A stretch of DNA of 64,000 nucleotides. Source: Puccinellia tenuiflora (Eukaryota > Streptophyta > Magnoliopsida > Poales > Poaceae). Positions 11,816 to 23,071 of this stretch are shown here, in pieces (within the stretch, counting starts at the first letter, position 1; each line of letters begins with the position of its first letter). A model generated the notes under the pieces. That model did not search any database. It saw only the letters and a program-made list of their open reading frames with translations, and was not told the origin of the DNA. The stretch is from the NCBI GenBank assembly GCA_012064385.1, contig QRDG01000940.1:124001-188000 (forward strand), read 5' to 3'. Position numbers and translations under genes: made by a program.

Positions 11816-11925
11816 ATTTGCGCGCGCTGGGCCAAAAAATGTGCTCGCGCGCTGTTTTCTCTATTTTTTCAAATACTTACTCACAAATGGATTAACTCTA
11901 CAAATATTTGAATATTTGAATAAAT

Positions 11926-12745
11926 TTGAGAAAACTTCCAACATGAAAAGTACTTGAATTGAATAAGTAATCCAAAACCATTTTCTGTTTTATAAAATAA
12001 TTATTGTAACTCTACAAACTATTAACAATTTTGCCATTTTCAATTAAAAAATGGATTAACTAATATTTTTTTGCATATTTTTGAATCTTGGAGCCAATGA
12101 CAACAGTGGATCATTTGATAATAACTAGTTCATCGACCGAATACAAATCATTTATACGGAATGACATAACTGGATAATTTGTCCTAACAATCTTAGTCAT
12201 ACTCCTGCCTAGGCCTATAATACTCGTCCTCGTAATCGTCGTCGTCGTCGCTGTCATCGGACGACGCTCGTGGCTCCCACCTCGACGGGTGAGCACGCCT
12301 GGACTGGATCTGAGGGTAGCGCAGGCGGGGGTTATCGCCGGCCGTGATGTAGTTCATAACGCCCTGGAGAGTTCGGCCAGCCCACCACAGCTACGGCCGG
12401 CCTCGTTGAAGTCCGAAGGAGGAGGGCCGTCCCCCTCGTACCTGGCGAGCGCCCTCTCACGCCGATTAATGAAGAAGGCGTCCCAAGTCGGGCGGTAGTC
12501 GGGATGCCAGCGGGGATCCATCCGCTGCTCCGGCGTGAGCTCGAGGTAGTAGTGGTTCGTGATGGCCGCCCGGCGCGCCACACCATGAGGGACAGGAGGG
12601 ACCGGCACGCCTCCGGCGGAGGTTAGGTTTTAGTCGCGGCTTTTGAGAAAACTTTCAACATGAAAAGTGCTTGAATTTGAATAACTAGTTCATCGACCGA
12701 ATACAAATCATTTATACGGAATGACATAACTGGATAATTTGAATA
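11926..12745 (+). repeat. Dispersed direct duplication inside CACTA 1
   Basis: A segment starting GAGAAAACTT(C/T)CAACATGAAAAGT occurs at about 11929 and 12642. A 60-base block beginning ATAACTAGTTCATCGACCG is essentially identical at 12119-12180 and 12680-12741. The second copy is internally deleted and interrupts the minus-strand ORF remnant at 12193-13180, next to a stray TTTTAGTCGCGG motif (12629). It looks like filler DNA from repair or template switching within the element. Confidence 0.8.
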
Positions 12746-13180
12746 ACTATGATGGCGATCACAGACTCTAAAACTAACTTCGACCGGTTACTGAGCCGCG
12801 GGGTGCTGAGCCGCCGTCGCTGCGCATCCAAAGAGAAGGAACCCTCACAGGGTCATAGCTCACGTGAGAAGGAACCCTCTGAAGAAACGACCACCTACTG
12901 TCATACTGCCTATCCAAGAGATACATGTAGTGACGGACATGCTCATCCTCCTCCCTGATACGGCGACGTACCACCTCCTCGGAGGCCGGCTCCCTCTACA
13001 CCGAGCGTGGCCCACGCGACTGCCACCACAGAAGATCCAGGTCGACGACGTCACCCGGATTCCTCACCAAGCTGCGCGTCCCGGAAGGTAGCACCTCCCA
13101 GTGCCAGCCCGATGGAGCCCAGTCCCGCACATCGCCCCTCTGGTCCAACATGGACATCGTCGCCGACACCTAAGTCAATG
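12193..13180 (-). pseudogene. Second CACTA-associated ORF, unknown function, decayed
   Basis: Two coding-like blocks on the minus strand. The upstream block (about 12775-13100) carries a charged segment with RRRIREEDEHVRHYMYL and an in-frame TAG between SRGPRSV and REPASEE. The downstream block (12193-12608) reads DPRWHPDYRPTWDAFFI, then shifts frame and ends in an acidic run of Asp/Glu and Tyr before TAA at 12193-12195. The blocks are separated by the duplicated filler at 12642-12745. I recognise the type only as a protein recurrent in grass CACTA elements; no domain or function can be assigned. A start codon could not be chosen. Confidence 0.5.
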
Positions 13181-13257
13181 GAAGAGTGATGAGGTTGCAG
13201 ATATGAGTTTAGATGTGATATGGCAATGGCGGCCAAGCCTACATATATATGTGATCA

Positions 13258-13539
13258 GGGCCTTTAGTACCGGTTCGTGTTACCAACCAGGACTAAAGAA
13301 GCACACGGATCGTGTGTTTCTTTCAAGCGCTTGTGAGCCGTTGGATCAGGGGTGTGTTTCTTTAGAGCGCTTGTGAGCCGTTGGATCAGAAGCACACGGA
13401 TCGTGTGTTTCCTTCGAGCGCTTGTGACCTGTTGGATCAGGGCCTTTAGTCCCGGTTCGTGTTACCAACCGGGACTAAAGAAGCACACGGATCGTGTGTT
13501 TCTTTCAAGCGCTTGTGAGCCGTTGGATCAGGGGTGTGT
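13258..13539 (+). repeat. CACTA-type subterminal direct repeats, about 180 bp period
   Basis: Two long copies (from 13258 and 13438) of GGCCTTTAGT(A/C)CCGGTTCGTGT...GGACTAAAG followed by AAGCACACGGATCGTGTG, and extra partial copies of the CGCTTGTGAGCCGTTGGATC unit. The inverted TTTAGTCCCGG/CCGGGACTAAAG pairs are typical of a CACTA end, yet no CACTA terminus follows: the sequence runs straight into TGTCGGAG of the Tat LTR at 13540. Confidence 0.8.
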
Positions 13540-14618
13540 TGTCGGAGATTGTCCCCAGGAACTAGGGGTGTCTCCAAGGTATCGTGTAAGGGGCTGAACA
13601 CGGAATCAAACAATCCACAACGTGCTCCGGCGACGGTGCTCGTCAGGCTCGCTGCGGACGACACTGCAGAGATTGACACAAGGTATTACCCAGGTTCAGG
13701 GCCCTCTTGTGGAGGTAAAACCCCTACGTCCTGCTATGGTGTATTGCACTGCTTGGAGAGTTTACAGTACAAGGAGAGAGCTTGTCGAGCTCGAGGTGGC
13801 TAACAATGGCTACTGGTTGATCTCCAGATCTAGGGTTTTTGGGTAGGCTCCTGGACTAGAAGAAAAACCAACCGGAATCGAACCCCTTGCTTGGGCGTGC
13901 TCCTCCTCCTTTTATAGGCGCCCTGGGCCTCTTCTGCCCAAACATTTGGGCGGGAAGGGCTACCACATGGCGACGAAGGAGGAGGCGCGGTGCACCGTAA
14001 AGGTGAGGTCTACCATAAAGGTGAAGCTCGTGGACGCGGTCCACGGCAGGGGAGCGGCGTCACCAAAGCTGAAAAGGGGCACCGACCAGCTGGACAGGGA
14101 GCTGGCGCTTGCCGAGGTGGGAGGTGGCCCACGGTGACGTCGTCCTTGGAGCGTAGCTGCAGACTGTTCCCTTGTCACCAAAGAGGCAATACTCGTTGTC
14201 CGCTTTGCTTGGCTCCGCTTTGTTGACTGCTTTATACATGGAAACGGCAACTGCGGCGTCGTCGTCATCGCGCGTAGGCACGCGCGTCACTCTGCACATG
14301 GCGCAGAGTCCATGTGCGCTCTGCCGCGGGGGCAGAGATGGCTTCACGAGGAAAGCGCTTCGCGAGGCGACAGGCCTCGCCAAGCCTTTCGGCTTGGTCC
14401 TTAGTAGAATTGCGGGCGGCGTCGAAGACGCCTTGTCGAAGAGCGATCCCTCGCCAAGGGAAAGAACCCTTGGCGAGGAGAAGAACCCTTCGCGAGGAGA
14501 GGAATCCTCGCGAAGCTCTCCAGGCTTGAAGAGCCTGGTCCTTAGCGAAAATCATCCGAGGAATCTTGTGGGCCCTGGCAGGCCGGCCCGTGGTACCCTG
14601 GTTTCCACTGTGCCGACA
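13540..14618 (-). repeat. 3' LTR of the Tat element (1079 bp)
   Basis: It runs from TGTCGGAGATTG to GTGCCGACA. A minus-strand TATAAAA lies at 13910-13916, equivalent to that in the 5' LTR. Compared with 25541-26627 it has many substitutions and small indels in its first 350 bases, while the block from about 13940 to 14330 is close to identical. Confidence 0.92.
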
Positions 14619-14633
14619 GTAGCCCCCGGGCCC
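14619..14633 (-). other. Polypurine tract of the Tat element
   Basis: Read on the minus strand, GGGCCCGGGGGCTAC lies directly against TGTCGG of the 3' LTR, the expected place and composition for the plus-strand priming tract. Confidence 0.8.
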
Positions 14634-14923
14634 GCGATGGGCACGCCGAGGCCCATGACGAAGGCGAAGCGTCGAGGGGCCAAAGATGCCTGACAGGGCC
14701 GCGACACGTGTCACGCAGCGGTTGCGCCCGCGGTCACGGCCTCCTCGGCTCCAACGGGCGACGTGGCGGGGCCCGCCACGACTCGAGTGCTGGTCAATAA
14801 AGCCTGGGCGCGCAGGCGGCGCCCATTACTTCTCCCGTAACTCCTCCGCACACTTCTCCCCACGCCTCCAATCTCTCCAGAGAGCTCCAACCTCCAGAGT
14901 GCTCTTCTTCTTCTCCGGCGACC

Positions 14924-17042
14924 ATGGCCCCCAAGAGAGCAGCCGCCGATTTGAAGGGCAAGGCCACGGCGCAGGCGAGCTCGTCGGCGGCGACGGCGCG
15001 GGACGCTGCGCCGGTGGCGGCGCGGGGCGCTGTGCCCCAGGGGACAATGCCTGAGTCCCTTATCAGCGCGGCGGCGGTTTCCAAGGTGCGGCTCCTGTTA
15101 GCCTCCAACACCCACGAGCTCGGTGCCACCAACATAGCGCCCGGCAGCAGCAGGGTCGGCGCGGGGTTCCACCCCATCTTCTTTCACACGCTCTTTGCCG
15201 GCTTCGTTCCTCCTTTCTCCAGTTTTCTCCTAGGGGTCCTTGAGGCATACCGAATCCAGCTGCTCCATCTTCATCCAAACTCCGTGCTCATTCTCGCCAT
15301 CTTCGCCTACCTCTGCGAGGCATATGTCGGTGTCCGCCCCTCGGTGGCGCTCTTCCGGAGCTTCTACTCCCTCCGGAGCACCAAGTCGAACGAACGATTT
15401 GGATGCGTCTCCTTCCGCATCGCCGCCGCCAGGAGTGAAGGGTACATCCCCATCGCATGGCAGGGTGAGAACGCCATCATCGAGGTGACGAAGAAAGTGG
15501 AGAGGTTCTGCGAGAAATGGGTTTTCGTCGGCACCAAGTCGTCGAACCGCCACCTGGAGGTTCCCGTGGCGCCCCCGAGGAAGCGGGCGCGTTGGGCAAG
15601 CGGTGAATTTGAGGGTCCCAAGCTTGAGGCGGTATACGAGCGTATTCAGGTGCTCCGCGAGGCCGGGCTCACCGGCCGGATGGTGGCGATGGACTTCGTC
15701 TCGCGCCGCATTGCTCCTCTCCAGTGGCACTCGAAGCCGATGTGGACCTATTCGGGCCCGGACGACAGGATGCGCCTCAGCCCCGTCGACTTCACTCCGG
15801 ACGAGATGAAGCGGATCATGAAAGTCCTCTTTGCCACGGCGTCCATTCCGACCCCAAGCAACGACGACGCCTTGCCGCTGTTCGCCTTCACAGAGGAGCG
15901 AGTGCGCGAAGCCCGCAAGCTCCTGCCCCNGAGAGGAAGCTTCCCGAGTGCAACCCCTCTGCGAGGATGCAGGTTCAAGGAACGTGCCGCCCGGCGCGGA
16001 CCTCCAGGAGATTTCCTCTAGCGGCGACGAGGACGCCTTCCGCGTGGTCCGTTCCCATCGCCCTACGGAGGAGGGCAGCAGCAGGAGAGGGCGTCACGAG
16101 CCCCGCACCAAGGCCCTCCACGACAAGGACGCCGGGGCCGCCTCAAGGGATGCTCCTCCCGAGGAGGCAGCGGCGCCTCCCGAAGAGGCCGGAGCGAGCG
16201 CCCCTCCAGCCGCCCAGGGGGAAAGAAAAGGGTGTGGAGAGCGGCCGACGAGTAAGTTTGGTCCTTTCTTTTCTTTCAGCATTTGCTCCAGAGAAACTCC
16301 TCCTGAGGGGTCTATGCTTTGCTTGTGTTTCTTCAGGGTACCCGCGGCGCCGAGGAAACGGCGTCTCCGCAAGCTTGGGGAGATCGCCAGCGCCGCCGAG
16401 GAGGCGGCTGTGGCCGACGAGCCGCAGCAGGCGGCCGTCGGCCGCGGCAAGCGGCTGACGAGCCGAGGCTGGCGACCGACGAGTCGCAGCAAGCGGCTGT
16501 GGAGTCGCAGCAGGAGACAGTCCCTCCCGCAGGGTGAGCACCGCGCGGAGGTGGTGGTGGTCGAGGAGGCGACGACGTCTCCCTCTAGGGGAGCTTCTCC
16601 CCCCGTGGTTGAACACCGCGAGGAGGAGGTGATTGAGCTGGCGACGCCTCAGCCAACTCGGGCTGCTACTCCTCCTGCGGCCGAGCACGACGAGGAAGAG
16701 GAAGCGGTTGACGAGGAGATCGTCCTGGAGCCGCCCCAGAGACGGAGGAGGCTCCAACAAGAGGGGCGGACGCGCCCGAGGCCGCGGCAGGGCGTGGCCA
16801 CCGTTGAAGGGCGGGGAGCGCCCCTGAAGAGCAAGAGGTGGTGGTGCCTCTGGAGCCCCCAAGCGGCGGGGCCGGGGGCGAGAGGACGCCCAGTCCCCTG
16901 AGGGCTCCCGACGCGGGCGGCGAGGGTAGGCGCCCCCACGAGCCCCCAAGCCGCGTCGGGGGCCGCTACAAGCTCGGGGCAAGGTGCCCTGGGCACTTCG
17001 ACGAGCGTCGAGGCCTCTGCGCCCCACAACGACGCTGGGGCC
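14924..17042 (+). pseudogene. Antisense ORF, N-terminal half: Transposase_28-like (putative gypsy-type transposon) domain
   Basis: It starts ATG at 14924 (MAPKRAAADLKGK) after a cap-proximal CT-rich leader. Residues 85-220 form the hydrophobic block seen in the Transposase_28 (PF04195) family: GFHPIFFHTLFAGFVPPFSS, then HLHPNSVLILAIFAYLCEAY. A KRARW basic patch follows near residue 222. The frame is open to the unknown base at 15930, then continues in another frame, so bases are missing or extra there. A GT-AG intron is plausible at 16252-16335. The acidic linker contains a repeated DE(P/S)QQAAV motif in two frames (16419-16505), a sign of a further frameshift. The gene lies opposite to pol and has its own promoter or uses the LTR; which one cannot be told. 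Confidence 0.7.
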
Positions 17043-18449
17043 ATGGCGCTGGGTGAGCCGCGCCCTCGCGCGGTTCGCCGCGACGTTGTCTTCCGCCAAT
17101 CGCGGCAGGCGCTCGACGAGCTGGCGGCGCAGCTCGCCGAGGAAGATCTCGCCAGGGAGAAGGAGCGGGCGAGGCTTGCCGACGCCTGGGCCCTTCTCCA
17201 CGAGCGGGTGGAAATGTGTCGCCGGCAGGACGCGGCGGCAAGGGCGGCGCGCGAAGAAGCGATGCGCTTCGCGAAGGAGACCCGCGACAGCGTCAAGCGG
17301 GAGGCGGCTGAGGTCATGGACCAGCTGGACGCCGCCCGGGAGGCGCTGGAGACGGAGACCACCGCCAAGCACCAGGAGCTGGCGGCCGCAGAGGAAAAGT
17401 TCGCCAACGAGTCCGAGGCCACGAGGACCAGCTTGAAGGAGTTGCGCGAGCAACTGGATACCCGCGAGGGGCAGCTAGCGCCTCGCGAGACCGAGCTGAA
17501 ACGGCGCGAGGGGGAGCTCTCCCTCCAGGAGAACGAGCTGCATCAACGCGAGGAGCAAATCCAACTGCTCGAGGCGGCCCAGGCCATCCGCGAGGGGCAA
17601 CTGCAAGAGCGCGAGAATTCGGTGGCCAGGAGCGAGGCCACCCGCAAGGAGCGCCACGACAAGGCCAACGCCGACCTTGCGGCAAAGCAGAAGCGGACCC
17701 AGGATGAGGCCGACGCCAGGGTTGAGCGCATCCGCGAGAGCCTCGCCAACGACTACGACGCCAAGGCCAAGATGCAGGAAGAGCGCTTCACAAAGAAACG
17801 CAACGAGTTCCTGCATCAGGTCGAGGGGCTCGAGAAGTCGGAGAGGGAGTTTACCTCTCGCCTCCAGCGCGCCAAGGAGGCGCTGACTCGCGCGGAGAAG
17901 GAGATCGTGACCCTGAAGGCGGACCTGAGCGACCTCCAGCAGCAGGTGGGACCGGCCGCGGACCGCGCGGAGCAAGCGCAAGACTCCGCGCGGCACAGCC
18001 GGGCCATGACGCGCCAGCGCCAGCTCATGCTCCACGAGTTGGTTCGCCGCGCGAACGCCATCGGGGACGACCTGAGGATTGAGGTCCCCCACCTTCCCTC
18101 CGGAGGGATCGACGACGAGGCAGCACACACGCAATTCTTCGGGCAATTCCTCGGGGAGATTGAAAAGGTCGCGAAACGCTTCGACGAGCGCGTTGTGGCG
18201 GAGAGCCGCGATCTCCTCGTCCTTGCCACCAGCCGCGTCTTCAGCAACCTTCTGAAGCTCTGGCCCTCGTTCAACCTCGAGGCCGTGATGGAGCCGGTCG
18301 AGATCCGCAGCAAGGCGGGGAGGCCGCTGAGGTGCTTGCCAAGAAGTACGACCAGGTCTTGGTCAACGAGGACGAAGGCGATGGCGAGGAAGGCGCCCTG
18401 GAAGCGGGAGCTGCCGCGGATGGAGCGGGGACCTCAGGAGGCGCGACGG
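17043..18449 (+). pseudogene. Antisense ORF, C-terminal half: long coiled coil
   Basis: A frame of about 420 codons, mostly charged heptads. It contains serial REx-type repeats (QLDTREGQLAPRETEL, then KRREGELSLQENELHQREEQ) typical of an extended coiled coil, followed by a globular tail with RRANAIGDDLRIEVPHLPSG and SRVFSNLLKLWPSFNLEAV. A frameshift near 18315 moves the end to a frame reading AKKYDQVLVNEDEGDGEE and stopping at 18447-18449. This is the second part of the gene starting at 14924. Coiled-coil tails accompany Transposase_28 domains in many grass gypsy elements; the function is unknown. An AT-rich 3' region with TAATAACTTTTG follows. Confidence 0.7.
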
Positions 18450-19667
18450 CCTGAACTCCTTCCTGTAGCTGGTCGTGCATGAGGCACATTATCGTGGTAT
18501 TTTGGTTGTAATAACTTTTGTAAAGACTTGCTTTTAGCTTTGGAACGTGCTTGTGAATGTCCCTCGGGTGGCTTTTGTCTTTTCCCTTCATGTCTTTTTC
18601 GCTCTACGTCTTAGGACCCTCTCTTAGCGCTACACCACCGCCGCTTCGGTATGTGCGAGTCAGTGCTCCACAAGTCCGGGGGGTGCGTGAGGCCTCAAGA
18701 AGTAAGAGCTCCGCGAAGCGCGATGCTTGGGGCTCCCCTTTGACGTGCAAGCAGCCCATGAGGCGTGGGAGAGAGAAAAGAGACTCGAGGGGCAAAAACC
18801 AGCAAGAGGAAATTCGACCAAGTTCTTGTACTTAGCTTGACGAGGCGTTTCCGCCTTGGAGAGGGTGTTGGTTCCCTGGCGAGGCGTTGTTGCCTTGGAG
18901 AGGGTGCCTGATGCTTGTTACCTGCACTTGGACAGATAGGCATACCCACAAGCAATAGATAGCTATATAACTTGAGCCCGTAGGTTCCTTCATGTGTGTC
19001 TCACGAGGAGAACAAGCACCAAGGTTTTGGTGATCCTTGGTGAGTTGACGTGCGCGGGAGCTGACCCATGAGTTCAGAGCTCCTTGGGAGTTGACATGCA
19101 TGAGAGCTGACCCGCAAGTTCAGAGCTCGGATCCCTTGGGTTTTAGGTGCTGCCGGGATGCTCCGTGGCATGGCACCCTGCTAGCCCCCGCTCGTGAGAT
19201 ACACAGGAGGGATCATACGAGCAAGAATAAATAGCAATAACAGCTTTGCCGAAGTCGCAAAATATGTTGGCGCGATGCGCAAGAGTTCAAATTGTCCTGG
19301 GACATAGGTTCATTACACTGGCGTGGCCAGAAACACAAAAAATCCGCCATGCTCTTGGCATGGGGTCCACATTCTGTGGCTGAGACTCTCGAGAGGCGTG
19401 CCCGAGGCAGACGCATGTAGAGAGAGCTCAGGGGGCCCCTATGCGGGGGTGGCTTTTAGCCTGCGTTCCACCATGACCGGCATGGGGATCCACCTCGCCA
19501 AGACATGGTGCCTGAAGAGGTTACCATGCCGAGGCTTGGTGGCTTGGGAGTCTTCTCGAACGGCCCGTGGCAACGTATAGTAGAGAGGGGAGCCCGAAGT
19601 TTTTTCCTCGTGGAGGATGACGGCGCGTGGTTCTTCCTTGATGCAAAAAGTTGCTCGCCGGTGGCGA
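18450..19667. other. Spacer between the antisense gene and integrase
   Basis: No coding region seen. The two genes converge here. It contains short repeats of GCGAGGCGTT(T/G)(C/T)(C/T)GCCTTGGAGAGGGTG (18840 and 18878) and of TGGTGAGTTGACGTGC / TGGGAGTTGACATGC (19038 and 19085), and probably the 3' ends of both transcripts. Confidence 0.6.
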
Positions 19668-22238
19668 TCAGGGGTAGAACTTGCGCAGGTGCTGGATGTT
19701 CCAGGGGTTGGCGACAGGAACGCCGTCCTCCGTCTCGAGCCGCGCAGAGCCAGGCCTGGCGATGTGCACGACTCTGTAGGGGCCTTCCCACATCGGCGAG
19801 AGCTTGTGGAGGCCTGCCCTGGAGAGGATTCTCCTCAGGACAAGGTCTCCTGCTTCGAGAGTGCGCGGCCGGATGTGGCGGCTGTGGTAGCGACGGAGGT
19901 CTTGCTGGTACCTTGCCGCTCTCAGGGCCGCATTGCGGCGTAGCCCTTCAAGCAGCAGCAGGTCGTCGTTGCGGAGTTCGTCCACCTCAGCCTCCTTGAA
20001 GGCCAAGACTCGCGGAGAGCCATGAGTGATCTCGCTGGGGAGGACGGCTTCAGCGCCATAGACGAGGGAGAACGGCGTCTCACCAGTTGGCTTTGTTGGC
20101 GTGGTGCGGATGGACCAGAGCACCGAGGGGAGCTCATCGATCCAATGCTTGCCGCTGGCCTTGAGGCGGTTGAAGCTTCTCGTCTTGAGGCCCTTGAGCA
20201 CCTCGGCGTTGGCTCGTTCGGCCTGCCCGTTGCTTCGTGGATGCGCCACCGAGGCATAGCAGATTTGGGCGCCGATGCTGCCGCAGTAGGACTTGAAGGC
20301 GCCACTGATGAATTGTGAGCCGTTGTCGGTGATGATGCGATTGGGCACGCCGAAGCGGCAGACCAGGCTCCTTATGAATTTTACTGCCGACTTCGCCGGA
20401 ATGGTGCGCACGGGCTCCACCTCAGGCCACTTGGTGAATTTGTCGATGGCGACGTAGAGGTAGCGGTAGCCCCCGAGCGCTCGCGGGAAGGGTCCCAGCA
20501 GGTCCAGCCCCCAGACCGCGAACGGCCAGGAGAGCGGGATCGTCTAGAGTCCTTGCGCGGGCTGGTGGATTTGCTTGGCATGGAATTGGCATGCGTCGCA
20601 GGACTGGACGATTTCGGCAGCATCTTGAAGCACTGAGGGCCAGTAGAAACCACTCCGGAAGACCTTGCCTGCAATGGTGCGCGAGGAAGAGTGGTGGCCG
20701 CACTCGCCGCTGTGTATGTCGTTGATGAGCTGGCGGCCTTCCTCGGCGGGGACGCACCGCAGCGCAACCCCATTGGGTCGCTTGCGGTACAGGTCTCCGT
20801 CGTGGAGGCAATAGGACTTGGCCTGGCGAGCAATTCTCTCGGCCTCTGCGTCGTCCTCGGGGAGGGCTCGGTTCTGCAGGTAGTTCTTGATCTCGTCGAT
20901 CCAACCAGTGTCTTGTCGTACCAGAGTCAGCAGCAAGCGATCGCCCGAGGGCAACCCACAGTTTGGTGCTCCGCTTGGTGGGGCAGGTGGGAGCTCCTCG
21001 TCGATGCTGATGTTGACCACAGGTTGCTTGACCGAGGCCTTGGTGAGCCTCTCCTCGAATACTCCAGGCTTCTGGGCTTCTCTTCTTGCTGCTCGCCGAG
21101 CAATTTCATCTGCCTCTTGGTTTTCTGCCCGCGGGATGTGCTTGAGCTCCATGCCCCTGAAGTGTTTCTCCAGCTTGCGTACCTCTTCAAGGTAGGCCAC
21201 CATGTAGGTGTCCTTAGGCGTGTAGCTTTTGTTGGAGAAGTTGACGAGGAGCTGGGAGTCGCCCTTGATGAGGATGTACTTGATGCCGAGGGCGATGGCG
21301 GCTCTGAGCCCGGCGAGGAGGCCTTCATACTCGGCGATGTTGTTGGAGACCTTGTCGTTGTCCTTGAAGCACAGTTGGACGGCGTAGTAGAGCTTGTCGC
21401 CTGTCGGTGAGGTGAGGACGGCGCCAGCCCCTGCACTCCTGGCCGCAAAGGCGCCGTCGAAGTGCATGGTCCAGTGGCTTGGTGTCGTTCCTCCTGAGGC
21501 TGTAGCCTCCTCCTCTGGAAGCTCTTCTTCTTTGCGCGTGTCCGTCCATTCGGCCATGAAATCAGCCAGCACTCTGCCCTTGATGACCCTGGTGGTGTCA
21601 AACTCCAGCTCGAAAGGTTGTAGCTCAATGCCCCAGCCTGCGACGCGATCTGTCGCGTTCGGGTTGCGCAGGACCTGCTCCAGGGGATATGAGGTGACCA
21701 CCTTGATGGGGTGACCCTGGAAGTAGTGGCGCAGCTTCCTGGAGGCGATGAGGAGCGAGAAGAGGAGCTTTTGCTGCATGGGGTAGCGCTCGCGAGCATC
21801 CCGCAGCACTGTGCTGACGAAGTACACGGGGTGCTCGACGAGGGTAGTCGTTGGTGAGGCAGCGGCTGGCTCCTCCCCAGGCTCGGTGGAGTCCTTGGCG
21901 AGGTTTTCTTGGGGCTGGAGGCTTGACGAGGCTGCTTCCTTGTCGGGGGGTTCTGGGCTTGGCGAGGCGGAGTTCTGCTTGTCGAGGACTGGCTCTTCTC
22001 TTTCAGCCACCAAGACCGCGCTTGCCGTCTGAGGAGTGGCTGCAAGGTACAGCTTCAGAGGCTCGCGAGGGCGTGGGGCGACCATGATGGGTGGGCTCGC
22101 CAGATATTTCTTCAAGTCCTCAAAGGCCTTTGCTGCTTCGGGGTCCACTTGAAAGGACCGGACCTCTTCATGATCTTGAAAAATGGCAGCGCCCTCTCGC
22201 CGAACTTGGAGATGAAACGGCCAAGGCTGGCCATACAT
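19668..22238 (-). pseudogene. Tat pol: RNase H and integrase
   Basis: A frame entered by a 1-base shift after the RT block. RNase H: HWTMHFDGAF, AEYEGLLAGL, GDSQLLVN and NQEADEIARR supply the D-E-D-D set. Integrase: an H-H-C-C zinc region ending SCDACQFHAKQ, then the catalytic D-D-E at VWGLDLLGPF, IITDNGSQF and RSNGQAERANAEV, followed by the C-terminal GDLVLRR...GPYRV segment. The stop is at 19668-19670. An in-frame TAG (20541-20543) lies between the zinc region and the core, at a position where the family reads Gln, consistent with CAG to TAG. The gene inserts element cDNA when intact; this copy cannot. Confidence 0.88.
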
Positions 22239-23071
22239 CCCGCTAAGCGTTGCATGTCCTTGAGGCGACGAGGGGGCTGCATCTGCTCTATGGCCTTGAT
22301 CTTGTCGGGGTTGGCCTCAATGCCGCGGTGGGATACCAGGAACCCGAGGAGCTTGCCTGAAGGGACCCCGAAGACGCACTTGGCGGGGTTCAGCTTGATG
22401 TTGACCTTGCGCAGGTTGGCAAAGGTCTCCTCGAGGTCCTGGATGAGCGTGTCCTTCTCGCGAGTCTTGACGACGATGTCGTCGACGTAGGCCTCTGCAT
22501 TCCTCCCCATTTGAGCTCCCAAGGCGATCCTCATGAGGCGCTGGAAAGTGGCGCCAGCGTTCTTCAGACCGAAGGGCATGCAGACGTAGCAAAACACACC
22601 GCAAGGGGTGAGAAATGCTGTCTTCTCCTCGTCCTCCTTTGCCATCTTGATCTGGTGATAACCAGAGAAGGCATCCAGAAAACAGAGGAGTGCGCAGCCG
22701 GCGGTGGAGTCTACGATCTGGTCGATCCTCGGGAGGGGATAGGGGTCCTTGGGGCAGGCCTTGTTGAGGTCGGTGAAGTCGATGCAGAGGCGGCTCCCTC
22801 CGGTGTGCTTGGGGACGACCACACCGTTGGCGAGCCAAGTGGGGTGGACCACTTCCTTGATGATGCTGGCCTTCTTCAGCTTGTCTACTTCCTTGACGAT
22901 GAAGTCTTGCTTCTCTGGCGCTTGGCGCCGCGCTTTTTGCTTGACGGGGCGTGCGTTTGGGCACACGGCTAAGTGGTGCTCGATCACCTCCCTCGGTACT
23001 CCGGACATATCTGACGGTGTCCAGGCGAACATGTCAGAGTTTGCCCTGAGGAAGGCGACGAGCGCGCTTTC
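22112..23071 (-). pseudogene. Tat pol: reverse transcriptase
   Basis: In frame with the protease but separated from it by TAG at 23069-23071. RT motifs run in order: the LCIDFTDLNKACPKDPYPLP start, CFLDAFSGYHQI with the first catalytic Asp, FGLKNAGATFQRLM, and AYVDDIVVK (near 22480) with the YVDD box, then LGFLVS. The frame shifts by one base near 22140, moving into the frame that carries RNase H. Length and motif order are complete for a Ty3/gypsy RT. Confidence 0.9.

Larger units (their letters stand above)
2499..13539 (-). mobile_element. CACTA (En/Spm) DNA transposon 1, right end missing, nested solo LTR inside
   Basis: The element opens with CACTAGTGGAGACTGG at 2499, a CACTA terminus, followed by the inverted subterminal motif TTAGTCGCGG...CCGCGACTAA. 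Similar motifs recur at 11645-11815, and a related set (TTTAGTCCCGG...CCGGGACTAAAG) at 13258-13480. Its genes run on the minus strand: a C48-protease/Transposase_24-type gene (2973-10515) and a second decayed ORF (12193-13180). No TNPD/tnp2-type transposase is visible, so it looks non-autonomous. The expected right terminus ending in CACTAGTG reversed was not found; the element stops at the Tat retrotransposon at 13540. A 3754-bp solo LTR (5997-9750) is nested in its main exon. The two sets of subterminal motifs could also mean two fused CACTA copies. Confidence 0.85.

Noticed and set aside
16143..17453. 436-codon minus-strand frame
   Set aside because: A shadow of the high-GC coding sequence of the plus-strand antisense gene; Leu/Arg/Gly-rich without domains.
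20927..22045. 372-codon minus-strand frame overlapping RNase H
   Set aside because: Ser/Thr/Arg-rich out-of-frame reading of pol; the true frame shows FDG, AEYEG, GDSQL and DDE motifs.
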